Of a stretch of DNA of 64,000 nt, positions 37,201 to 50,000 are shown one piece after another. The position numbers were made by a program, and so were the translations under genes. The DNA is from Vanessa cardui (taxonomy: Eukaryota; Arthropoda; Insecta; Lepidoptera; Nymphalidae). Position 1 is the stretch's first letter; each line of letters begins with the position of its first letter. The stretch is from assembly GCF_905220365.1 (NCBI RefSeq), contig NC_061146.1, positions 11,039,538-11,103,537 on the forward strand, given 5' to 3'. The notes under the pieces are model-generated. The model saw only the letters and a list, made by a program, of their open reading frames with translations. It was not told the DNA's origin and searched no databases.

Positions 37201-40200
37201 ATTAAAACATTATATCTCAACTATCACGAGAATACATAATTATAATTTTACATTCGAATAAATAATTAAATTATTCTAGACTGTTATAATTTATATTATT
37301 TTATAGAAAGTCTTCATTAAAATATCTGACTCACAATTAAAATCTAATTAGGAGTATAATGGACGCCTCACACGGTTCTCACCGTCGACTAGAAATTTCG
37401 TATTTTGTGTGTTCGTTATATTTCAAAACTGTTCAATTACAATAATATTTTATTAGAATACTAGTAGTCGCCCGCGCCTTCGTTCGTGTTTTAGGGTGTT
37501 GGTTGTCACGTGTTAGGGAAACATATACGAGTACATGGCTGAGATTCTGACGCGTATTTTAATGGCTTTTGGGTTATTTTGTCACCTTTGTTTGTAATTA
37601 TTTTTTAGACATTATTAGAATGACCTACTTACATAAGGTAATTGACAATTAAGAATCTACAACGAAGTTAAAACGAGGATACAATTTCATATGATATTTC
37701 GTTATTTGGATGATGATAATGTCATCTTGATTGAAGAGAGGTTAGGAGCATATTCCACCACATTGCTCTCGAAGCCGCAATCATCGGTTAAGACGCACGC
37801 GTTCTAACTTATAAGGCCATCTCGACTCTTTCCAATCTGCATTTTTGGGTATAATTTTACCAAGCAAGGCGGAAGCGTGGTGAAACCTCCAAACCGCCTC
37901 AAAAGGAGAGGAAGTCTTATATTAGCAGTGAGACATTTACAGATTGTTGCTTTACTTTACTAATACACAGAGCTGAGTGGAAAGTAGTGAGAGCAAGTGT
38001 CGGAAGCGAGTTCTGTTATTTGTAACTGCCTTATTATAAGCGCAGCGCAGCGCCGCGTAACGAGTTCGAATACACGACTCGGTATGTTTCCTCGTATTGC
38101 TTCATTGTTACTAATTTCATATTAAACCTCAAAAGCTGAACGATACACAAAAAAGAGTTTTTATTAAATAATGTGTAACAATGAAGTATAATGTTCACTA
38201 CATGGGAGGGCCCAACAGGCAAACGGAGAGTGGGAAGACCTTACACGAGATGAGAGGACGACATAAAAAAGATCGCAGGAACAAACTGGTTACTAACAGC
38301 AAAGAATAGAGATAAATGGAACGCCTTGGAGGAACCCTTCACTTGAGAGCCTTCTTGGAAAACTTGTGTTTGCATGGGGTCCATGCAAACATAAGTTTTC
38401 CAAGAAGAAAAACCTTACCTATGAATTCAAAGTTATATATTTAAAAATTTCAATATTTATTTCTACTTAAATATTCAAAACCTTATTTCTAATAATTTAA
38501 AAAAGGCATTTTTATTTTATTATTAAATAATGTAAAATTTTATAAATATCAATAATTACAAGGTCAGTGCGATCTCAAACTCAGTACCTAATCAGGCACA
38601 TCGCTTGTGACTGTCGACATACTGGCTTGGTCGCCGTTTGAAATAGAATAAACAATACGGACTATTGACGTCCGAGGGCGGAATATTGGTGAGCTGAATC
38701 GCCGCTGGCCTTTTACTTCTCGGCTAATAGAGCAACTATATTTTGCACTACATGCAGTTTTGATTAATAAAATTCCGCAGACATTTTTAACTTTGCCGTT
38801 TCGTAAATTCAAATCGTTTATAAAAAATACATTGGTAAAAAATATTACTTGATACAAGATTTTGTAGATGATATAAAAGCGTGGAATTAATACCTGTTGA
38901 CTTCCAAGCAGGATATATTAATTTAAATAATTGTATTAATTAACTTGACTTTGTATTTTTTAAATGTTGAAAAAGAGTAACTACTGAGATTCTTGACGGT
39001 TCTTCTCGGTAGAATCTACTTTCCGAACCGGTGGTAGCTTCACGTAATTTTTAAATGACGATTCAAAAGTGCTTGTTAAACCCTACTTGAATAAAGTTTA
39101 TTTTGATTTTGAAAATACATATTCATATATATTATAGTATAAATATTAGAGAACACATAAACAGTAATATCATATTTTATTTAATATCTCGACCGATGGT
39201 CGTTTCGATTCAATATTCAATTTATTTATTTGTCTTTATTCCTCCTGTGGTTGGGATAGACTTAAGTTACACTTGCTCACTAAATTTATAAAGTGGAACA
39301 AAATAATATAGTACCAGCGCGGACGGATTTACACAAAGCTCTACCACTCAGTGAATTCAAAGTGCAGGCGATAAATTGTAATAAAATTATTCTAAAAGAT
39401 GACCTGACACCTGACTATTAATTAGCGAGACGGCGCTTCAAAGTGAAGTAATGAAGTGAACAGTTTCCGCCGCCGAGCGCTAATCATATAAATGTTGTTC
39501 GGGCTTTCAGTACAATGTTTCGAGCCTTATGTGCGCGCACGTGACTACACGTTCAATTATGGCTTATGTTTTAGATATTTAATGGTTTGGAAAATTATAT
39601 CGTGTGAATTGTCTTTTGGAGTTAAAAACAGCCCGTACGTGTCAAATTGCCTTCCTTAATATTAACTGACGGTTGAAGCTCATACCTTTTCTTTTATAAT
39701 GAGTCTGGATATATTTGTAACAAAATAGCATTCGGAGAGAGTTTTCATCTACCACTGAGCACGAAAAGAATTAAATGCAAATTAAGCGAAAAACTCTATC
39801 TTGTTTGATCGACTTTGAACTCACGCGTGCGGTCGTGACTTACTAAATTGGATTTGCCAATTTTTAGTACAACGGTGCAGTCCTGTTAGAATTCACTTTG
39901 AAAGGTCTTTCAGTTGATATGTTGGCACTGATTTACGTTATATAAGTATAATACTGTATATTTAGTATACAGTCGCAGTATACAATGAAAAGATCGCCTC
40001 CAGGCTGTTTCCAATAGAAATTAAGCCAAACATGTAATACAATTGTCAAAAAAAAAGATATAAATAATTTCCGCTAAGTTTCTTTGTTTCTCCTCAAGTC
40101 TGAAATGTTCTTGCCTCAAAAGAGCTACTGGGTTTTTCTCTTGACAATCAATAAGTTTAACTTTTGACTTTGACACATCAAGTTCGTGTTCCGCAGTGAG

Positions 40201-40981
40201 TTTCGATTTTAAATATCATTCCAACAGAAGAACTCTTCCAATATTTTGAGTGTAAACACTCATCCTATCACAATTTGTTTAAATTGATACAATCATTTAT
40301 TTTCCTTTTGTCAATATAGTCACATGGGCGTGTATTTTTCGCTTTCAAAACTAACTATAAATTTGCCGGACCGGGATTTCAACCCGAGAACTCGGAATCT
40401 GAATCCCGCTGAGTTAGCCACGAGACAGTCTTACGTAAGGCGGGTGTCCCCGTCGCGCTGGCGTATCGTCGCGTCATTTAACCGCCGTCACTCAAAGCCT
40501 CGCACAAAACTAACGACATCGTACATCACTTTCGCTGAATTTATTTCGTTTGACAGCGCGAGCCGAGACGCGCAGCTCGCAAAGGTCGCGAGTTCTATCC
40601 GATCAGGCAATACTGAGTTTTTATCTTCATAAATTCGGGTTTGTAATTCATCTCGAGCGCGGCGGTGAAAAACAAAAATCGGAACGCCGTCGTGTCAACA
40701 CTTTGTCTCCCACGGCGCCCGGGCCGGTCCGCACAAAGCCCTCCCCATACACCCATTCGTTACGATAGGAATCAGATCCATTTCCATCGACACAGAGGGC
40801 GCGTTAACAAAACATCAGGTGATTCGTGAAAGCAATGCGACGCGAACGTATACGAGTACATATAGTGTATGTTATCAGGTAGTTGTGAAGGTTGTCAGGC
40901 TCGTCCACCCGGACGGACCGGAAACTATAGAAACGTTATGAAACGTTATTGATTTTAATACGACGGACCAATTTCAGGTAC

Positions 40982-41017
<36 letters not shown>

Positions 41018-44000
41018 AACGTAAACGAACCTAAAAGTTTAAAAACTATCAACATGTCATGCCTCGTTGAAATGTAGGTCAGGTACTTCATGATTTGTAT
41101 TTGTATTAAAGTCGTGAGGATTTCGTTTCAAACTAGCGACCGCCCCGGCATCACACGCATGCAATACTGATATATACTAAATAAGAATTTGTTTAATTAC
41201 GACATCACATCAAAAATTTCCAAAATTATCAGTGTTTCTCTACTATATTGTCCTTGTATTATATGACAAAAACCTTCCTCTCCAATCAATCTATCTATCT
41301 ATTAAATAAACCGCATCAAAATCTGTTCCGTAATTTTAAAGATCTAAGAATACATGCAACAATGATAGCAATTAATAAACATTAACAATAATCTACGTTT
41401 CGTACTGAGTTAGCACTTCTTCGGGCGATCACAGTCACACATAGAGCTCTTACGTTACACATACATTTCCAATAACGACGAGGAACAATTTGTTCATACA
41501 CATTGTTACTTGACTACATCCTCTTAAGTCTAATACAAATTTAAGCTTCAGTACCTACATAGTGTAAAACAAAGTCGATGATCGCTGTATACTTTGGTCT
41601 TTAAAATTACACAACGAATTTTGATGCGGTTTTATTTTAATAAAATTGATCGAAGAGAAAAGTTTTCGTGTAAATATTTGTACAATATAGTATAGAAACA
41701 CTGATTACTTCAGATTCTAAAGAGCAAACCCTGGCTGAACCCTACAAGGTATTTCAAAATAATGTTCTACAGTAATATACACCCTACAAAACTCTTAAAA
41801 AAGTCCGCGATGGTACATGTCGATCTCTTAGGGATAACCCACAATCACCATTTTGTATCCTTTATTTTTTACGAAGCTTATTTTCGAAGCATTTTAAGCA
41901 AGAGAGCATTATACAATTATGTACCTTAAATACATCGCGCATTTAAGGTCAATATGGTTCGTTACAGAATGTAATTTAATTAATATTTTCGAAGATATTA
42001 TAGACTTAAAACGCTGGGACAAAGCTGTTTGTATTGTCTAACGACTGAAAAACTGTGAACGTTGTAAGACAGTCTGTAGTACATTAAGTACCAGAATTGC
42101 ACCCGTGCGAATCCGGGGCGGGTTAGTTTTACTATAAATTGTATGTTTTTTTCGGATTTTTCAACATTTTCCAATCCATACTATATTTGGTATAGACAAA
42201 TAATCTATGATCAAAGTGTATACGAGAAGTGTTGAGAAGGCTTTTGCTGAGCAGATATAATGCAGTCACGCACTGGCCCGCGGCCGTGACCCGGCCCGTG
42301 ACGCGAGCGGCCGGTGCGCTGCGAGCCGCTGCACTCGCAGCACAGCGACCACTCGACGACACTCATTCGTGCAGTGTAAGAGGCTTCGACGACATGAGTA
42401 CACAGCCACTGACACAGGACACAAGCGACTTTACACTTCACAAACAACAACAACAGCCTGTATATTTCCCACTGCTGGGCTAAGGCCTCCTCTCCCTTTG
42501 AGGAGAAGGTTTGGAATTTATTCACACACACACACTTCATCTTTATGTACTTATTTATTTTTAATATTTGAGAGAGCTCCGCGATGTCTTTTGTGGTAAC
42601 ATTAGCGTAGGTCACTATGTTTCCGGAACACGAACATACAAAGAATTATTGGTTGGCGGCAGATGACTGACATACTATATCCGCATGTTACGACATACGG
42701 ATAAAAAGCTCTACCAGTAGTTGAAAGAACGACACTAATCAATAAACAAAACAGTACTGGATACATGCAACTTTATATGTATACATCATTCCTATGAGTA
42801 CGATTAATGGGAATTTTATCGAAAACACAACACCTTCCTTATTTGCAGTCGGTTAGTAAAGCAGTTTTCAGCCCCGACCGAGAGCACGCGAGACTTGGCT
42901 TGGAGTACCGAATAAAAAATAAGGTTAATATTGTGAAAAATTAAAGGCCGGCTCGAGTTGCTTTACGTAAGCGCTCCCGGACCTAATACCATCCTTGTTT
43001 CCCAAATTGATCACTGCTGAAAAGGTCGAGGCGTTTCGTTTAAAAGTAAAACATCGACGTTTTTATTCAGACTAAAGGTTAAACATTCGTATCACACTCG
43101 CCAGCGATCTCGGACCTCACCGATGTCTCCTTGACATATCACACGGTGCAATTCCGTGAGAACTTCAATGTAATAATTCGTACGCGTTATCAAAGCCTAA
43201 AAAAATAATTGCAAAACGTTCGGCGGCGGAACCGCGCGACCACTCTATTATTTATAATTATCGTTTTACTCACGGTAGTCTCTGCGCCGTCTTCGCCCCA
43301 TTTACATTTATTTATCAACACTATTTAAATAACAACACAGGCACAGGTGGGCAGCTAGCACCGACTTTGATCCGTTTACATCTTTCGTCCGAGCGCGATT
43401 ATTTACAAAATCCTTTACGCGTTCCGGGTCACATGCACTCGGGAAGTATAGCCGATGTTATCGAAGCGCGAGAGGAATCGATGCGGAGCCGCCGCCGCCG
43501 CCGTACGTGTGTGCGGTCGCAGCGCGCGCTCACCACTGACGTAAGACGCGGCAGCCGGCGGGTCGGGGCGCGATGTGTCGGACGAATAGTAAATAATTAC
43601 CGCGATATCATCTCGGCTCCTCGTCAACCTGTTTGCGGTCGCTATGACGACCGGCAGACGAGACCACCGGCGGCCCGGGCGCTGCTCGCGTCGAAACATC
43701 CAGCGATGCCAATCAATCATCCATTTCAAGTCGAAGATCGTTGTTTATACGAATCGCCGGAATGAGTATCAACATGTTATCTATGCAAATAGGCTTTAAT
43801 GAGCACTTCTGATTCGTCACGTAACGGGACTCGACGTAATGTAAAGCTGCCTCCGGGTCGGAATGCGGACTCTACCGGAAGTACCGCCGTAGTAGAACGA
43901 ACTCGCCGATCTTTTTCTCGACCATACCTCATAATCAATTATACAATTGATTTATAAGTCCTGCATGAAAAGCAACTAATACGACAGCGGGGCGTATGGG

Positions 44001-46978
44001 GACTTCTAGGGGAACTCAATTAGTATCTGCTGAACAAGTCTGGTCGTTATTTAAAAAAAAATTGAGTATATTTGTGCAAAAATAAGTTTAAAAGGAAACA
44101 CATTTAACATTAATACACATTCTCAACGTAGCGCCAATCAATTAAGGTATTTGTGGCGACAAGCCCAGTACAATTCGGAAAAACCAACTCGATACCGTGT
44201 ATTTTAAACTAGTTTTGATATATTATATAATACATATAGGAATATTCGTCGATTGGTCTTGGTTATGACACCGCGATTGATTAAATATTTTGACGCACCA
44301 TCATATGTATACTGACACGGAGCTACGGCAGATCTGAACGAACCGGTTAGCAACGGTTAGATAAGCTAAGCCGTAAGAGAGGTAATTAGTTAATTAACTT
44401 GAAATATTCGGCGAAAGTTCACATGATTTCATCAAAAATATTTCAATAGAGGACGTACGGTCGGCGCCGCAGTATTTTCGACCGGAAATTAATTGGTTTG
44501 AAGTGAAAAACTGCCGCCGGCTGATATTTGTTGAGCTGAAATTTCATTATTTGTTCTGGTTTGAAATGGCGCGCTGGCAGAACGCGATCATGACCGACCC
44601 AGGCTCGTCGAAATGCGGGCAACTATTGAATGATGTTCACGTCAACAGTAGGGAACATATTATATTTCGTCGTCGGCGGTGAAGTAATACGTCGTGAAGG
44701 AATTCGTCTCTAATGTATGAAGAGCCGAAATAGCCCAGTGGTTTGAACGCTTGCATCTTAACCGATGATTGCGGGTTGAAACCCAGACAAGCACCACTGA
44801 ATATTCATGTGGTTAATTTGTGTTTATAATTCATACCGTGGTTGGCGGTGATGGAAAACATCGTGAACCTGCATGCATCTAATTTGTTAGAATTTCTACC
44901 CAATGTGCATTCTACCAACCCGCATTGGAACAGCATGGTGAAATATGTTCCAAAACCTTCTCCTCAAAGGGCGAAGAGGCCTAAGCCCAGCAGTGGAAAT
45001 TTCCGTTTCATAAATTTAAATCATTCGTAAAAAGTACATTGGTAAAGAAGGCATATTATTCAATATAAGATTATACAGACTACAAAAAAGCGTGGAATTA
45101 ATAATTGTTGATTTTCAGGAAGGACAAATGACATGCATATAATTTAATTGTAATTAACTAGCATCTCCGCATTTTTAAATGTTTAAAAAGAGTGTCTACT
45201 GAGTTTACTGCCGGTTCTTCTCGATAGAATCTTCTTTCCGAACTGGTGGTAACTTCATATAGTTAATAAGCAATATAGTTGTAAAATGGCGATTCAAAAG
45301 TGCTTGTAAAAGTCTACTTGAATAAAGTATATTTTGATTTGATTTATATGAGGATAGTAATAATTATTCTTATTATTATGTGCGATAACGAGAACAAGCC
45401 GATGTTATGTAACAAAGCGCGCCCTCATCCTCTACCCTCGGCCGACGCGTGCGGTCCCCACGTGACGCAACTCGGCCTGCGTTGCGAGCGACTGCAGCGG
45501 CCCGCACTACAGCCGCGCTCCACTTCGCTGCTCACTTACTACTTATTTGCAACTAGTGGTGGCCCGTGGCTTTGTTCGCGTTTTAGGCAAAAAAGTAGCC
45601 GATGACTTTTCGTGTTCGAGTTCAAAATTGCTTCACACCGAAAGTGATCAAATTCGGTTCAGCGGTTTGGTCGTGAAATAGCGACATATTTATAATATTA
45701 ATACAGATAATATAACATCATTAAAAATTTGACGACGAATTGATTTAATTAAGCTCTTTTTATGAATGCCATGAAACTTGTGCGGCCAATAAAATTATCA
45801 GCGCCGAGCACTCGCATCGACGACTGTTATATTGTTGTAGATTATGGTTTCAATGAACAACAATCGATCAATGAGTCGCGATGGCCCAGTGGTTAGAAAG
45901 CGTGCATCTTAACTGATGATTGCGAATTCAAACCCAGGCAAGCACCGCTAATTCATGTGCTTAATTTGTCTTTATAATTCATCTCGTGCTCAGCGGTGAA
46001 GGAAAACACCGTGAGGAAACCTGCATGTGACAAATTTCATAGAAATTCTGCCACATGTGTATTCCAACAAACCGAAATTGGAACAGCGTGGTGGAATATG
46101 TTCCAAACCTTCTCCTCAAAGGGATTTAGCCCAGCACTGGGAATTAACAGGCTGTTGTTGTTGACCAACAATAATAATGCTTTGTTTAGTTTTACAATTT
46201 GTCACATCATAGAGGCCTTGTAATCCAAAATTGGGAAACTCCGTATCTTAGGGGTCACTGACTTCGTAATTAATGCTTAGATTGGAGACTTGTTTAGGTA
46301 AACATATGTTGTTCAGTTAAAATAAAAAGACCAATGAGAATGACAAAGAATAGCGGACAAACTCGCAGGAGTCGACCTCTGGGTTAATTGCTTTTCGATA
46401 CACAGAACTGTAACAATGCTACAACCGGACTGCTGTTATAAAAACTCCAATACGTTTTTTTACGTTCCTACTGGGATCCGACCCGGGCGTACAGCCTCAC
46501 GAGCTGCAACACTTTCTTCGAATTAACATTATTATTTCCACTGATGGACTGCTATACTAATCGTTCTGTTAGTTTCTTTAGTAGCCCATATTACAAAGGT
46601 CGAGAGTTCGTTTGATCGCGTTCGTCTCGGGAAACAATAGACGGATTTGAAAAACATGTTTTCGTTCGATACTCGTTTATAGAGTAACTTATACAACCTA
46701 ACTATTTAATATTGTCTAGAGAGACGCGACTAAGACGTAGGTTATATTTTATGGTGGTTTACATTTTATTGATCCTGGGTAATATAAAGTACCAGCCTGA
46801 AAGTGTCCCGCTAGTAGGTTGAACTCTCCTCCCTTTTGAGGAGTACCATATCATACATTTGGTACCATAACGCCGCCCGACGTGTATAACGAAGATGTCC
46901 CAGATTAAATTTTGACACAGTTTCTTTTGTTAAATGACCATTAAAAAGTGCTTGTAAAGGTCTACTTTAACAAAGTTT

Positions 46979-47010
<32 letters not shown>

Positions 47011-50000
47011 CGATTGATTCAATTGATTTATGATTGATTGGTGTAGATGACACCTGTGCGGGTTAGATGCACACTAATAATAATTATGGAGTTCGCTAAG
47101 ATAAATCCTTCAGGGTAAAGGCGTGTGTTGTATCCGTTATCCCTCGATATAATTAAAGTTGTTTTAGTGATGAAACATTAAGCGCATGTAAACTTTGGTC
47201 TAACATAGTGCGGCGGCTGCGATGGCACCATCGCGTCGATAATATTTATGCAAATTGATTACGAATCGGACAAACTGATATTAAATCACAAATACAGCGA
47301 AGGTCTCGCCTCTCGTCCGCGTGCAATGACTGGCGAACTTTGATTTATTCATATTTATCTGACCGGTCTCGCAGTGAGCTTATAAAACTATACATAGCTT
47401 TTTCCCCGGATTATAATATCAGGTCGGGTCGGTAAAATATTATTGATTTGATTTCTATTGAATCTTTTATATTTCGAATTTTCGAAAAGCACCTCGGCCT
47501 GACGGCTCTAGTGGCCGTTATAGTGCAGTGGTGACCAGTGCACTATGACTTCCGCGAGACGGCTGCAATCTGAGATTGCTTTGTGTAATTTGTTCGCCTT
47601 GAAATAAACACAATTCATGTTCTTCAATAGACATGCAAATAGTAAACTTAAGACGCGTGTAAAAACTAATTGTTCAAACAAATAACTCGCGTCTCGTTTT
47701 GAGGAAAATTGAGAGAAAAACCAAGCGGATGTTATTAGTTCTGTGAACAGCTGGCGGACACTTCGAAGGTTTCCAATTTGATCGTCATCAGCGGCGGTAC
47801 GGCCGCTCGGGCGCCGCCGCGCCGGGCCGCCCCTGGCTCCGCGTAATGTACACTCAGAGTAAGAAAAGGTTCGTCACCTTAAGATCTATTTTCGTGTGCT
47901 CAGTATGAGCAGTAACGACATATTGATCGCAATTATTCGATGTTTAGATTCAAAAGGTACTAAGAGCTTAAGACCAGTAGCACGAACTGGCCTAGTATCT
48001 TAAACAGACACAGAATGTAAAGTTATTCATTTGTATAACTTTCTGAACCGGTGGCAGCTTCACTTAATATACTTATTAGATGACGATTCAAAAGTGCTTG
48101 TAAAAGCCCACTCAAATATGGTAAAATTTGATTACATTTGATTCGAGCTGTTAAGAAGGTTGATTGAGAGTTTGAATGAACAAACCGCACCGACATTAAA
48201 AAATAGCTTCTAATTAAAGCTTATCTATCCTTTGGAGCATATTCATCTCTAAAGCATAGAGCGTATCGCACATATTGCGAGTTAAATACGAGTTGTCCTC
48301 GAATCAGTCGCTGAGCGAGTACAATTACAGAAACAGTAAATCAATAGCAAGCGATCTGCAACAGCTTGACTTGAGGTATCGTCTTCGCTCCTCAAGCGAC
48401 TTTAACACTAAACTCAACGGGATACTGAGTTGATTAGTTACTGCATGACAACAAGCACTGAGAAGGTAACAGCACTCTATTGCATACTGGCGGATCATAC
48501 GTCGCTACAGCTGTTTTTTTTTTAATTCGAACCTTGACATTAAATATCGATTACTGAAATGATACGCGTCTGGGAAGCTGTCAGTTGTCACCCACGCAGC
48601 GATTGCTCTTTCGCGGAGTATCAATAGTTTATCCATATTGTACGTGTAGCCGATCGATACAACTTTATTATTCGCTCGGTGTTTCGACAGGATGTGCTCG
48701 CTGTTTCCACGGAAAGATATCGCGGATAAAAATGAAATTTGTATGTCATTTTTATTATTAATTATACTATAGCTAGCTGTTACCCACGACTTTGCTAGCG
48801 TTGAAAATATGAATATATTTACATATTTAAAATATTACATAGATAGTGTTTACAATTACAAAATAGCCTATGTGTTTCTAGCTCTAGAATATTTGTAACT
48901 ATTTGTTTGTTATATTATTATGGATGTATAGTTAAAGTATTTATTTGTTTTTAAAAACCGTCCAGTATATAGTAAGTTACGCAGAGCTGGGTTATTAATG
49001 TACATCGCCAAAGTGTAAGCGTCCACAATGCACGAAGGCCGCAATATGTTAGATCGCAGTGTAAAGAGTTTCGCAGCGAGGGCGACCGCGGGACGTGAGG
49101 TACCATTTGACACATCGTCATCTTAACGCAAACACTGCGACGAGTGCGACGGACCGCGTCCCCCAGCCAACCCCGCGGGGAAGGCCCGCCGCCCGCCTGC
49201 TCATTGCCGTCATTACAGCAGAAGGCTTTCCCGCGGCGTGACTCACTGCGCCGACTGTACGTGCATCGGCTTATGTAATTGCAATAAATATTCTGACTCA
49301 TATCCATATAAATAGTAAACGAGTTTTTATACTTCTTTACCAATTATAATAATATAATATAATAATATATCTATTCTTCTCGCTTCGGAACACATTAAAC
49401 AATGACATTTAAAAACGTATACATTTTCCTGTTGAAAAAGGTCGCCGGGATATCTCCGAGATATAATATAAATCTACATTTCAATTATGTTTTTACAATA
49501 TGTAATTAAAGCTTTTTAATTGCATTTGAGGTTTATTACAAGCGAACACCGAGCAGTTTATCCTCGATCCTGAAGCCGTGACCGCGAAACGTTCAAAACG
49601 TACCGACACGCAAAGGTCGAAGATTTTTTAAGCATCAGCTGGTAGACGGATACAAGTGCTTACTGTTGGTTGTGAAAATAAATTATTGGTACAAACATAA
49701 CTAACGGTAAAATTGAATTTAAATTTTCGTCTTGACATCCCAGGTTTATTGACAACCTCCGTGGTCGTGTAGTGAATACACCGGTTACGCCACTCCGAGG
49801 TCCCGGGTTCGATTCCCGGCCGAGTTGATGTAGATTATTCTATGTTGTCTTGGGTCTGGGTGTCCGTGATACCGTTGTTACTTCTGATGTTCCATAACAC
49901 AAGTACTTTAGCTACTTACATTGGGATCAGAGTAATGTATGTGATGTTGTCTCATATTTATTTATTATTATTTACTTATTTAATCTCTACATCTTATAAA

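Noticed and set aside
48951..49343. 130-codon minus-strand open frame
   Set aside because: No domain resemblance and a mixed GC patch; probably chance.
49753..49830. tRNA gene with a good box B (GGTTCGATTCC)
   Set aside because: The same sequence heads another repeat copy at 7323-7580 with a shared non-tRNA body, so it is a SINE.
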